A stretch of DNA of 64,000 nucleotides from Ostrinia nubilalis. Lineage: Eukaryota; Arthropoda; Insecta; Lepidoptera; Crambidae. Of the stretch, positions 32,031 through 41,500 are shown in pieces; position 1 is the stretch's first letter; every line of letters begins with the position of its first letter. The DNA is taken from NCBI RefSeq assembly GCF_963855985.1, contig NC_087110.1:3463001-3527000 (forward strand). Reading direction: 5' to 3'. Both the position numbers and the translations under genes were made by a program. The notes below the pieces were generated by a model. The model searched no databases, was not told the DNA's origin, and worked only from the letters and a program-made list of their open reading frames with translations.

Positions 32031-32832
32031 TTGTCAATTGGAACTTATTACATACCTGTAATTTAAAAAAGACGTTTTGAGCTAGACGTCAGTCGTCCTT
32101 TTCAAGACTTTTTTTGCGCTGGCATCCCTAGCTGTCAGACGCGTAATTTTAACGGGTCAAATTTATAATGTTAATTTACTATAATTTCGTGTAATATTGT
32201 GATAAAATATACTGAAATCAATTGTTTTTCGTATAAATAATGTATACGAGTGTTATCCGACGAAAATATTTAGTATTTAAGACAAAAAAGTGAAGACAAA
32301 ATTTCGTCAGCTGTCAACGAAAAATCTTCATAAATTCAAATTTACGGAACAAATTAACAGGGGAGTATTGTTTTTATTCATTAATTAACTAATATCTATA
32401 GGTACATTACATGTATTTTGCATTATACACTGAAAATAAAACATTACAATTCCCAACGTTGAGGTTATAATTTCATGTATATTCATATTTTGCCTTTTAA
32501 TTACTCAGTTTTAAACTTTAGTCTGTAAAATAACACAATTCGTGTAAAATATCTTTTATTGTAGTGGAAATAAGTAGAAGAATTATCTTACCTTAACAAA
32601 AAATCCTACCCACACAACTTAGCTTTACTTTATAAATTGGTTATTTTCTGTAATAAGACTTTTAAATGATAATAAGATAGTATTCAAATACAGATCCCTA
32701 ATAGTCTATCACCTACTGTTATTGCCAAGATCACTAAAACCCTTTTTTGTATTTTTTTCTCGGTTCTTCGATCGGGATCGCTAAACAAAATCCTATTTCC
32801 ATTGGTAAACTTCACTGCAACAAGCTTCAAGG

Positions 32833-34428
32833 ATGTTGACCCGTAAGGCCACCATGAAGGACATGGAAGTTAAGTTGAGGCAGGCTCTCCTGGACCTCAA
32901 AGCTTCACGAGAGGTCAGCGACCAGCTTCTCCGGGAACGTGAAGACAGTGAACAGGAGATTCATAAAGTTGTAAACAGGAACTCACAACTGAAGAATGAG
33001 CTTGCCGAGCTTCATGGCAAATATCTGGACCTCGCGGAACAATGTTTGAAATTGCAACAAACGGTGAACTCCTTCAGTGAATGCAACAACACTCATGAGC
33101 AGGCTTTGGATCGCATCCATGACCTCGAAAAGAGCCTATGTGAGTCACATAAAACCATAAAATCTATGGAGGAAGAAAAACAGGTTCAAGAATTCAACTC
33201 AACCGTGAGCCTGTATAATGAATTGATGAACAATGATCATGAATCGAAGAATCCAACTATACCTATAATAGACTTGACCTGTGATGTGTCCTGTTCCGGT
33301 CCAGCAGTAAAGTATCAATTTAATAGTAATAATAAACTTAAAAAATATATTAAAATCAAGAAATTTATCAAGAAATGCAAAAAATTAATTAAATTTCAAC
33401 GTAGTTTACCTAAACAGTCAATTCTATTGAAAGAAAAAAATCTTTTAAAAGAAAAGCTTAAATCATACAACTTAAAAATAGAACAAAACAAAAAGTTGTA
33501 TGATGATAATACTTTGATCTTACATGAGAAAATAGATGACTTGGAACTTTATCTTAAACAGTTTAAATCTCGATATGAAATGGCACAGAAACAAATCAAT
33601 GAACATGTACTGGCCACATCCAAACTTGTTGACCTATGTAATTACAACACTGAGCGTTTTGAGACCTTATCAAAAAAACAGTCTTGTAACTGTATTAATG
33701 GCCTTCAGCCCACTACAATACCAAAGTCTATTCAAACTGAGCCGGCTCAGGACATATTATTCACTGAATCCCAAACTAATGAAACTGCCTTGTCTAAAAA
33801 AATTAGTGATACCGGTAATGGAGGGAAAACCTATATTTATTCTGATCAGCTTGGTCAGGGGGTAGGTTCTATGCTCAGGGAGCACTTGAATACACAAGTC
33901 TTGAATTATTGCTATCCAGGCAGGTTTCTGACAGAGATAATTTACGAAATTGGTAAAAACCAAGAATTAGATAAGAACTCCAATGTTATTATAATGTATG
34001 GTAATAGTTACTCTGTAGATAAAAAGAGTATAATTCAGAATATTGACCAACTCTTGGATTTGCAAAATAGGATAAAATGTAAGATAATTTTGTGTACTTT
34101 ACCCTATGTAAATTCAGGGTATAATCTAAATAAGATAAACAAGAACATATTTGATTTAAATATACTTATGTATAACTTGACTTATCGTCATAGCGACGCA
34201 CTTTTACTCTTTGACATAAATAAATTTATTTCTAGCTTTAAGTTGACTGTAGATACAATGTATCTCTCTAAAAAAATGAAGAATAAATTAGCCTCATTGA
34301 TTGCATACAATATTAAATGTAATTATATTCATAAAACTGATCATAGTCAGGGTACTAATAATTTGATATCTCAGTATGTAAATAGTAACAATATTATGAC
34401 TGTACCTACTACTAGTTGTTTAAACTGA
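32833..34428 (+). CDS. LINE ORF1 protein, coiled coil plus possible esterase-like domain
   Basis: 531 codons from the ATG at 32833. Residues 1-115 are rich in heptad-like leucines and charged residues, as in an RNP-forming coiled coil. Residues 155-245 are very basic (many KKFIK-type runs), suiting nucleic acid binding. A Cys-containing link follows near 280. Residues about 330-500 have the hydrophobic alternation of an SGNH/GDSL esterase-like fold ('KTYIYSDQLGQG', 'VIIMYGNSYSVD', 'KIILCTLPYVNSG'). Canonical GDS and SGNH residues are not clearly kept, so that assignment is weak. CR1-group ORF1 proteins often carry either a PHD finger or such an esterase, and no PHD finger is seen here. It overlaps ORF2 by 13 nt in a different frame, so ORF2 is probably made by re-initiation or readthrough. 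Confidence 0.75.
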   Translation: MLTRKATMKDMEVKLRQALLDLKASREVSDQLLREREDSEQEIHKVVNRNSQLKNELAELHGKYLDLAEQCLKLQQTVNSFSECNNTHEQALDRIHDLEKSLCESHKTIKSMEEEKQVQEFNSTVSLYNELMNNDHESKNPTIPIIDLTCDVSCSGPAVKYQFNSNNKLKKYIKIKKFIKKCKKLIKFQRSLPKQSILLKEKNLLKEKLKSYNLKIEQNKKLYDDNTLILHEKIDDLELYLKQFKSRYEMAQKQINEHVLATSKLVDLCNYNTERFETLSKKQSCNCINGLQPTTIPKSIQTEPAQDILFTESQTNETALSKKISDTGNGGKTYIYSDQLGQGVGSMLREHLNTQVLNYCYPGRFLTEIIYEIGKNQELDKNSNVIIMYGNSYSVDKKSIIQNIDQLLDLQNRIKCKIILCTLPYVNSGYNLNKINKNIFDLNILMYNLTYRHSDALLLFDINKFISSFKLTVDTMYLSKKMKNKLASLIAYNIKCNYIHKTDHSQGTNNLISQYVNSNNIMTVPTTSCLN

Positions 34429-37292
34429 GGCACTCGACAAAGGCCAAGCCCGGAACATTCAAGATTGTTCATCAAAATATTCAAGGCTTGGCCAGCAAAG
34501 TCTTAGAAATAGAGCTATTCTTAAAAAGTTTTGATATTAATGTAATGTGTATTACTGAACACTGGCTAAAGAAATATGAAAGCTCTTTTCATATAGATAA
34601 TTATCAGTTAAGTAGCGCGTTTTTCAGGAAGTCTGCCATTCACGGAGGCTCCTTAATATTTGTGAATAATAATATTAGATATAAAGAACGCAAAGATGTA
34701 GTAGGGCTATCAGTTGAGCGTGTTGTCGAAATTTCCTGTGTCGAGCTTGAGAGTTACATCATTGTATGTGTATATAGACCCCCTTCTGGGGACTTTGGTA
34801 TTTTTGAAGCGGCTATTGAGGATGCTCTTAATAAAACTTGTAACAGCAACAAAAAGGTCTTAGTTTGTGGAGATTTTAACGTCAATTTACTAGATAGCTC
34901 ATCATCATATTCTGTAAGACTACTTTCCCTTTTTAAGTCATTTAATTTGTTTAGTCAATTTAAGGAACCAACTAGAATTACGGAAACCACAGCTACTTGT
35001 CTAGATAATATTTTCTCTAGCTGTGTCCCTGACAATAAAGCTGTCATACACAATCTTACGTCAGATCACTGTGGTATTAAAGTAGAATTTATTTGTAATA
35101 ATTTGAATAATAAAAGTAATAAAAATGCCGTATGTAGACCTGTAACCATTAGTCGTCTAGAACGTTTTAAAAATAATCTTGAAAATAAATTGCATTTAGT
35201 CCCGTATGTGCAGGGAGACCCAGATGCTCTTTACAATAACCTTTTCGAATGTATTAAAACCGAACATGACAAAGTTTTTACGGTAAAGCCATTAAAACCA
35301 AATACCAAATGTAAGTTTAGTGACTGGGCTACTAAGGGAATATACAAAAGTCGAAATACGTTATATGAACTTTATGGCATGAAAAAGTATAATAATAGTA
35401 TATCTTTTCTTGAGCATGTAAAAAAGTATTCAAAATTTTTTAAGAAAGTTTGCTTCATGGCTAAGTCTTTTTATATTCGGGACAAGATAGGGAACGCCAG
35501 TAATAAAATAAAAGAAACTTGGAATGTTATCAACCGAGAGACTGGTAAACTAAAACCAAGAGATAATGACTTTTCTCTCAAAGTTCACGATAATTTGATA
35601 TCTGCAGATAAAGATGTAGCGGAAGTTTTTGACAATTTTTTTGGTAATATAGCTTCAGCAACAACTGCCAACTTAAAGTCATCTCCCTCCGAGGCTGAAG
35701 AAATATTGAAAACCCACGTGACACCCTGTGACTCGCACTTCTCTTTTAAACATATTACTCCATTAGATATCACTAAAACTTTTAATCTTTTAAATGTAAA
35801 GAGTACAACTGATATCTGGGGCATCTCTGTCAAGATAGTCAAACACATTATTGATATAATTTCCCCACAGTTAGCGATAATATTCAATAATTGCATAGAG
35901 AAGGGCATCTTCCCCGACCTCATGAAACATAGTAGACTAATGCCATTATTTAAGTCTGGTAGCAAAACCGACCCTGGCAATTATAGACCCATTTCTATCT
36001 TGCCCGCTCTAAGCAAGATTTTTGAAAAAATCATACAGGAGCAACTTATGATTCACTTTGGCTCTAATAAACTATTTCATAGTGAACAATATGGTTTTAC
36101 CAAGGGTCGTTCCACCACCGATGCCGGGGTTGCACTACTTAAACATATCTTCGAGGCTTGGGAGAATTCTCAAAATGCACTAGGGGTCTTCTGTGATCTC
36201 TCAAAAGCTTTTGACTGCGTAGAACATCAAACGCTAATTCGCAAACTGCACTATTATGGGGTGAAGGACTCGGCTTTGGATTTAATACAATCCTATTTAA
36301 ACTTTAGAGTTCAAAAAGTTGACATGAATGGTGTTTTGTCTTCTGGGTCACCTGTGAAAATGGGAGTTCCGCAGGGGTCCATTCTGGGTCCATTCTTGTT
36401 TCTTATATACATTAATGATCTACCATATTTTGTTAAGGACTCTTGCGAAATCGTGTTATTTGCTGATGACACATCTTTGATTTTTAATATTGATAGAAGT
36501 AAAAATAACTTTGACGATGTAAATAATGCACTAACAAGAGTTTTAAGTTGGTTCACTACAAATAATTTACAACTCAATGCAAAGAAAACAAAATGTATAA
36601 AATTCTCTTTGCCTAACGTAAAAACAGTTAGTACCCAAATAGAACTTAATAATAATGCAATCGATCTGGTAGACTCTACTGTATTTCTGGGAATTACCCT
36701 GGATTCAAAACTCCAGTGGGGCCCCCATATAGAAACTCTGGCGGGAAAGCTCAGCTCAGCGGCTTTTGCAATAAAAAGGATACGGTCATTAACCGATGTT
36801 TCAACAGCTCGCTTAGTCTACTTTAGCTACTTTCATAGCCTAATGTCATATGGAATCGTGCTATGGGGCAAAGCTGCAGATTTTGAAACAATATTTATTT
36901 TGCAAAAACGTGCGATAAGATACTTGTATAAAATGAAAGCAAGAGCGTCCCTTATAGAATTGTTTAAAGAAATTGGCATTCTCACGGCCGCTTCACAATA
37001 CATCTTAAACTGTATTCTATTTATTCAACAAAATATTAACGAATTCAAAAAGAAAAGTGATATTCACCAAATTAACACTAGAAATAAAAATAAATTGGCT
37101 ATACCCGCTTTTAGATTTAATAAAGTGTTTGCCACTTTTATGGGACAAGGTATCCATTTTTATAACAAAGTCCCTGATAAATATAAAGAGCTACCGTATA
37201 ATAAATTTAAAGGTATAGTTAAAGATCATATGCTTAAAAAACCCTATTATACAACTCGAGATTTTCTTAATGATAAGTCATCCTGGGAGTAG
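34416..37292 (+). CDS. LINE ORF2: endonuclease and reverse transcriptase
   Basis: 958 codons. Residues about 15-235 form an AP-type endonuclease: 'HQNIQGL' at 19-25, the catalytic Glu in 'TEHWL' (E46), 'YRPPSGDFG' at 120-128, 'GDFNVNLLD' at 152-160 and 'SDH' at 216-218. The reverse transcriptase follows: 'YRPISILPALSKIFEK' near 525, 'SKAFD' near 597, 'VPQGSILGP' at 651-659 and the metal-binding 'FADD' at 682-685, then a thumb-like segment ('FLGITLDSKLQW'). No RNase H or gag-knuckle region is seen. Every catalytic motif I can check is present and there is no interruption. The enzyme would nick DNA and prime reverse transcription of its own RNA at the target. Jockey/CR1 superfamily; CR1 is favoured by ORF1 type and repeat tail. 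The initiating ATG could be slightly downstream. Confidence 0.9.
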   Translation: MFKLRHSTKAKPGTFKIVHQNIQGLASKVLEIELFLKSFDINVMCITEHWLKKYESSFHIDNYQLSSAFFRKSAIHGGSLIFVNNNIRYKERKDVVGLSVERVVEISCVELESYIIVCVYRPPSGDFGIFEAAIEDALNKTCNSNKKVLVCGDFNVNLLDSSSSYSVRLLSLFKSFNLFSQFKEPTRITETTATCLDNIFSSCVPDNKAVIHNLTSDHCGIKVEFICNNLNNKSNKNAVCRPVTISRLERFKNNLENKLHLVPYVQGDPDALYNNLFECIKTEHDKVFTVKPLKPNTKCKFSDWATKGIYKSRNTLYELYGMKKYNNSISFLEHVKKYSKFFKKVCFMAKSFYIRDKIGNASNKIKETWNVINRETGKLKPRDNDFSLKVHDNLISADKDVAEVFDNFFGNIASATTANLKSSPSEAEEILKTHVTPCDSHFSFKHITPLDITKTFNLLNVKSTTDIWGISVKIVKHIIDIISPQLAIIFNNCIEKGIFPDLMKHSRLMPLFKSGSKTDPGNYRPISILPALSKIFEKIIQEQLMIHFGSNKLFHSEQYGFTKGRSTTDAGVALLKHIFEAWENSQNALGVFCDLSKAFDCVEHQTLIRKLHYYGVKDSALDLIQSYLNFRVQKVDMNGVLSSGSPVKMGVPQGSILGPFLFLIYINDLPYFVKDSCEIVLFADDTSLIFNIDRSKNNFDDVNNALTRVLSWFTTNNLQLNAKKTKCIKFSLPNVKTVSTQIELNNNAIDLVDSTVFLGITLDSKLQWGPHIETLAGKLSSAAFAIKRIRSLTDVSTARLVYFSYFHSLMSYGIVLWGKAADFETIFILQKRAIRYLYKMKARASLIELFKEIGILTAASQYILNCILFIQQNINEFKKKSDIHQINTRNKNKLAIPAFRFNKVFATFMGQGIHFYNKVPDKYKELPYNKFKGIVKDHMLKKPYYTTRDFLNDKSSWE

Positions 37293-38003
37293 GATTATGG
37301 TCCTCTCATGCTCGCACAAAAAAGAATTAAAATGAAAAGTAATATTGTATAAACTAATAATAATTTCTCAAATGTTATAGTGTCATGCTTCTCAATCTGG
37401 ACTGTTACTTAGCTTTATTATTAGTTTTTTTTTTACAGAGATAACTTGGCATTGTCATTCTCACTAAAATGTCTCTGGGGTGGTGGCGTAGTGAGGCGGG
37501 TCGTTACATTCCCTCTAATATGGTCGAGTGAAGCGATGGCTGGTTCACTCGTCATGTCTGTGAACAGGCGCTGCTTTCGGGGACTGGTCAATCCAAGTTA
37601 TTCAAATTTATGTATGCGAGTCATTTCTACTAGTACCTTAATATGTAAGTCTAGATATTAGCACGTCACTACCTTGTTTAATATACCACGCAATCTTGTA
37701 TACCTACCCATTCTTATGATACACCATACAAGAATGCATGGTAAATTCAGTGAACTGCTCCTGAATCGAATGTACCTACTACTACTATTTCTATTTATTT
37801 ATATTAACCGGCAGACAGTGGTGACTGAGTTTGTTGCGGCGCTTCTTCTCAGCACTTGCCAAATGTTGGTCTCGAAGCGCTGGTAGGGTAAAAAGATTAT
37901 GAGACATGTAGAGGCTCCTTAAGAGCATATTTTATGACGATTTGTAAGAACTATTTATTAGTCTAAACAAATAAAGAAATTTTGACTTTGACTTTGACTT
38001 TGA
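37293..38003 (+). other. LINE 3' region with TTTGAC tail
   Basis: Holds a T-run ending in 'acag' at 37425-37437. A middle stretch (37446-37661) could be read as 71 codons with no known domain. The conserved CR1-type end runs from 37826 ('gagtttgttgcggcgcttct', 'gaagcgctggtaggg'). The tail is four TTTGAC units. The conserved part is what short elements at 11750 and 63766 share, so it is probably the template recognised by the reverse transcriptase. Confidence 0.55.
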
Positions 38004-38507
38004 CAGCACATGGAACATCATATGATATCTGCGTTTCAGTTAAAAAGGTAGGTAATTAATTAGTGTGCGGATCCTGCCTTTTATTTGAAAGAAGATGCCC
38101 ATTTCTCTTTTACAGTGAATTGAACAGCATAGAAGATTTCCTATAAAAAGGCAGAATACCTATTTGTTTTAGAAAGTGCTACTAACTCGTTACCTGACCG
38201 CAGCGCAAGCGTTAATGTTTCCCGAATATCATCAAAGAACTTAGAGGTTCAATTTAAAAATTCACGGAATACTCAGCGAAACCAGAAACCGGGAGAATGA
38301 GGATAATGCAATGGCGTCGCTAGTAATTACTAAATTCTTAATTCGGCGCTTTCTAAAAGTAAAATCTGAAAACTAGATCCCGGAAAATGCTGGAACGCTG
38401 GAATTCCCGGTGCTCTTGTTAGAGGTCTGGATGCTCTCAATAAAGAATTATGGAGTATTACATTTCACACTTGGAGACTTTATTAAAAAGTGTACTATTT
38501 TCTCATC

Positions 38508-38890
38508 ATCATCATCTCAGCCACAGGACGTCCACTGCTGAACATAGGCCTCCCCCAATGCTTTCCATGTTACCCGGCAGCAAGGTTCTGAAGTAGAAGC
38601 CGCGTACCGGAAAACGCAGCGTGGGACGTCCACCCACAAGGTGGACCGATTTTGGACGACATCATAAAGGTAGCAGGATAGCGCTGGACGCAGGCTGCTA
38701 CCAACCGGGTACTATTTTCTTTCTGGCATGTAAATAAAGGTGGACCGACGACCTCATAAAGCTAGCAGCAAGGCCCTGGATGCAGGATGCTACCAACCGG
38801 TCATTATGGAATCATTGGGCCTCCCCCAATGATTTCCTGTGTTCAGCAATGGTCATCCTATGGCTGAAATGGTGATGATTATTGCAAAGA
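38508..38890. mobile_element. Head-to-head composite of RTE type 2 stubs
   Basis: 38508-38575 is an inverted 3' end ('ctcatcatcatcatctcagc'), joined at once to a plus-strand stub 38577-38720 ('KVLK' to 'ATN'-like coding) and a second plus-strand stub 38735-38880 that begins within the same coding block. Parts of the second stub repeat as 'aatcattgggcctcccccaa'. Confidence 0.55.
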
Positions 38891-38934
38891 CTTCTATGTA
38901 TAGAAGACGCTCACAGTTCAGTTTTTTTGCCCAG

Positions 38935-39023
38935 TCAGGCTTGCAAGCCAGTTTAGGGACTGTAGTCCAAATTCTCCATTTGCCTTTGATAAATTAAAGG
39001 AGGCCGTGCTCCTTTAATAGATA
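38935..39023 (-). repeat. Repeat family K, copy 5
   Basis: Inverted copy with 'ccaaattctccatttgcctt' and 'aggccgtgctcc'; abuts the Helitron-like element at 39024. Confidence 0.45.
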
Positions 39024-39214
39024 CTAGCTTTCCGCCCGCGCATCTACATATTTAACGGAACTTTATTTTTTCCAAAATAAAATTTAGCCTATATTACTCG
39101 TAGATAATGTAGCTTTCGAATGGTGAAAGAATTTTTAAAAACGGTCCAGTAGATTTTGAGCCTATTCATCACAACCAAACAAACAAAGTTTTCCTCTTTA
39201 TAATATTAGTGTAG
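39024..39214 (-). mobile_element. Helitron-like element, mixed body
   Basis: CTAG at 39024-39027 with the family A end 'ctttccgcccgcg', then a distinct body ('gtagctttcgaatggtgaaa') and the shared TC end read here as 'aatattagtgtaga' before T. Shows that different bodies carry the same ends. Confidence 0.6.
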
Positions 39215-39989
39215 ATTAAATGGCCTAGGTATACTATTCTGTCGACATTTTAGTGTTTTTCAACGTTACAATATCACAATCTATCGATCTACTATCTTTA
39301 TACTATTGAGTAAAAATCTTTACTCATGTCCCTGAAGGTCCCATAAAAGTTAATTCTAAAATAATACATAAAATAGAAATAAGATTTCTTAGCTGAATTC
39401 AGGGCTACAGGACAGCGCTCGACCTAGATATTCGCCTAGGAAAATCGGCGCACTCTCGGAAACCCTAGAGGCTCTCTTTAAAGCGAATGCTCGGCGAGCA
39501 CCGAATTATGCACTTACCGCACTGAAAAGTTGTCAGCAAAAGTATTTTGTAAGCTTGTTTCGGAAAAAAATTGACGTTAAGACGTAATTTTGTGATAAGA
39601 TAATTTTTAATTTGATGAGTAGGTAGAAAATTTGAAGTTTGTTGTGTGATTTTATTGTAATTTATAGAAATATGCTAGAGAACGTAGAGTCATAAAAAAA
39701 CAAAGTGTATGCGACTTAATTATAAACTTACGCTTTAGATAATAAACAATTTTATTGTAAACTTTACTCTAAACTCATTTCAACTCATAATTATAATAAC
39801 GCATTATGTACTTAAAATGTTTAGCTAATTATGATTATAAAGCATTAGTCCCCCGTGGGATTAGAATCCCTAACCGCAGGTGACCTACACGAAGTTTTGC
39901 GAGTCAGTCAACCGACAATGACATGACCTTATGTATATTAGACTATGACGTATTAGACAAATGAGTATTTATTTTGCATTAATAACATT

Positions 39990-40170
39990 TTAAGACAAAC
40001 GACATCTCACTCATCACGAAATCTCAGGAACTATAACACTTGCAAACTTGAAATTTGGCAGGTAGGTTTATTATAGGGTGTAGAAATCTGCTAAGAACTG
40101 ATTTTACGATACTCCACCCCTAAGGAGATAAAACGGGGTCCACGTGTACGAAGTTGCGGGCGGCCGCTAT
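39990..40170 (+). mobile_element. Helitron-like family B, divergent
   Basis: 'ctcactcatcacgaaatctc' to 'gtacgaagttgcgggcggcc' and GCTAT in place of GCTAG. 5' end diverged. Abuts repeat N. Confidence 0.5.
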
Positions 40171-40564
40171 TTTTCAACCGACTTCAAAAAAAAGGAGGAG
40201 GTTCTCAATTCGACCCGTATGTTTTTTTTTTAATGATAAAAAAACAAGTATGTTTATAAGGTTTGACATACCTACAATATTCAGACGACAAGGAAATACA
40301 CAGTCGAAGCTTTTTGTAATTTTCAACCGACTTCAAAAAAGGAGGAGGTTCTCAATTCGACCCGTATGTTTTTTTTTTTTTTTTCTATGTTTGTTACGCG
40401 ATAACTCCGCCAATTATGAACCGATTTGAACAAATCTTTTTTCGGCGTATAGGTAATACCTCAAGGGTGGTCCCATTTAAATTTAATAATAGAAAAAACA
40501 ACCCCCAAGGGTGGAAAATTGGGGATGAACTTTTTTATACGCAATATCTCCGCCGATTATAAAT

Positions 40565-40829
40565 TGTATAAACCTTCCATGAAACTTGTTTATGTTTGTT
40601 GCCAATAGATGTCACTGTACTTTGAGACGCGTAAAGCTGTACCGCGGTGTCCAGATTTTTTTCCCCGGCTTTATATACCGGGAGGATTTTGACACATTGA
40701 ACCTTTGACAACCATTGTGAACCATTGACAACCTGTGTCAAGCAATAAATTGTCACCTACATATTGACGTCTTATTTATACCTAGATAAGAGTCCCTTAA
40801 GTGCGCCGAGAGTATCCGTGGTTTATTCA
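40565..40829 (+). repeat. BEL 5' LTR
   Basis: Starts TGTATAAACC and ends TTTATTCA. Promoter-like 'ctttatataccgggagg' in the middle (40669-40685) and an AATAAA at 40743 suit TATA and polyadenylation signals. No difference seen from the 3' LTR. Confidence 0.9.
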
Positions 40830-40847
40830 TGGTCCTTCGAGCCGGAT
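40830..40847 (+). promoter_or_regulatory. Primer binding site
   Basis: TGGTCCTTCGAGCCGGAT begins on the base right after the 5' LTR. The TGG start complements a tRNA 3' CCA end. I cannot name the tRNA with confidence. Confidence 0.75.
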
Positions 40848-41500
40848 ATCATCAGGAAGCTGATGTCCATTGGGCACTGGTAACGGTGCAGGTGCCGGGA
40901 TCACACTTTGTGCATTTTTGGAGGGGGGTGACGTCCTGGACAGTGGATCGCTGTCGCAAACAGGACAGGTCAAGAAGCTGGGTCAGCTAGGAGCTGCTGA
41001 CACCAGTTTGACAGTACCAGCTGTGGTGCTGTCAGGGCAACCAACTGGTTGAGGAAGATCAGGAGATGATGACGGTGGTGCTGCGCTGAGGTGGCGCCAT
41101 CCGGTGGAGACACGATCGGAGCCCTAAGGGATTCGTGCTGGAGCCCTAAGCAGTTCGGGTTCGGAGCCCGAAGGAGTTCGTGTTGAATGAAGAGTTCGCC
41201 GTCTATTGTGATAGTGTGTGAGTGAAACGGATATAACTGTGAGTACTCTTTTAGCATTTTATTATTGAGAAGAAAGTTGAAGGATTTTGGACTTTATTTA
41301 CACTAGTAATTTAACTTAGAAATTTCAAATTGTTTACATTAACTTAGGAAAATTTTATAATAATTATTTAGGACTTAGAATAGTTTTAAAAAAGCGGTTG
41401 CTACGGGGAACCTATGCCCGATTTCTGTTAGAGTTGTCAAACACTTAGAATTTTTCACTATTTTTGGAAGTTTGTTTACATGTCAATTTAACTGTCATTT

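Larger units (their letters stand above)
32100..38003 (+). mobile_element. CR1-like LINE with two intact ORFs
   Basis: A non-LTR retrotransposon with ORF1 (32833-34428) and ORF2 (34416-37292) both open. The 3' region is about 700 bp. From 37826 it carries the conserved end also found at 11750 and 63766, an AATAAA at 37968 and a (TTTGAC)n tail at 37976-38003. The 5' edge is not determined; it lies between about 32050 and 32800. I could not find a target duplication, as is common in this clade. That the 3' end belongs to this element is inferred from contiguity. Lack of any stop or frameshift in 4.4 kb implies a recent, possibly active copy. Confidence 0.7.
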
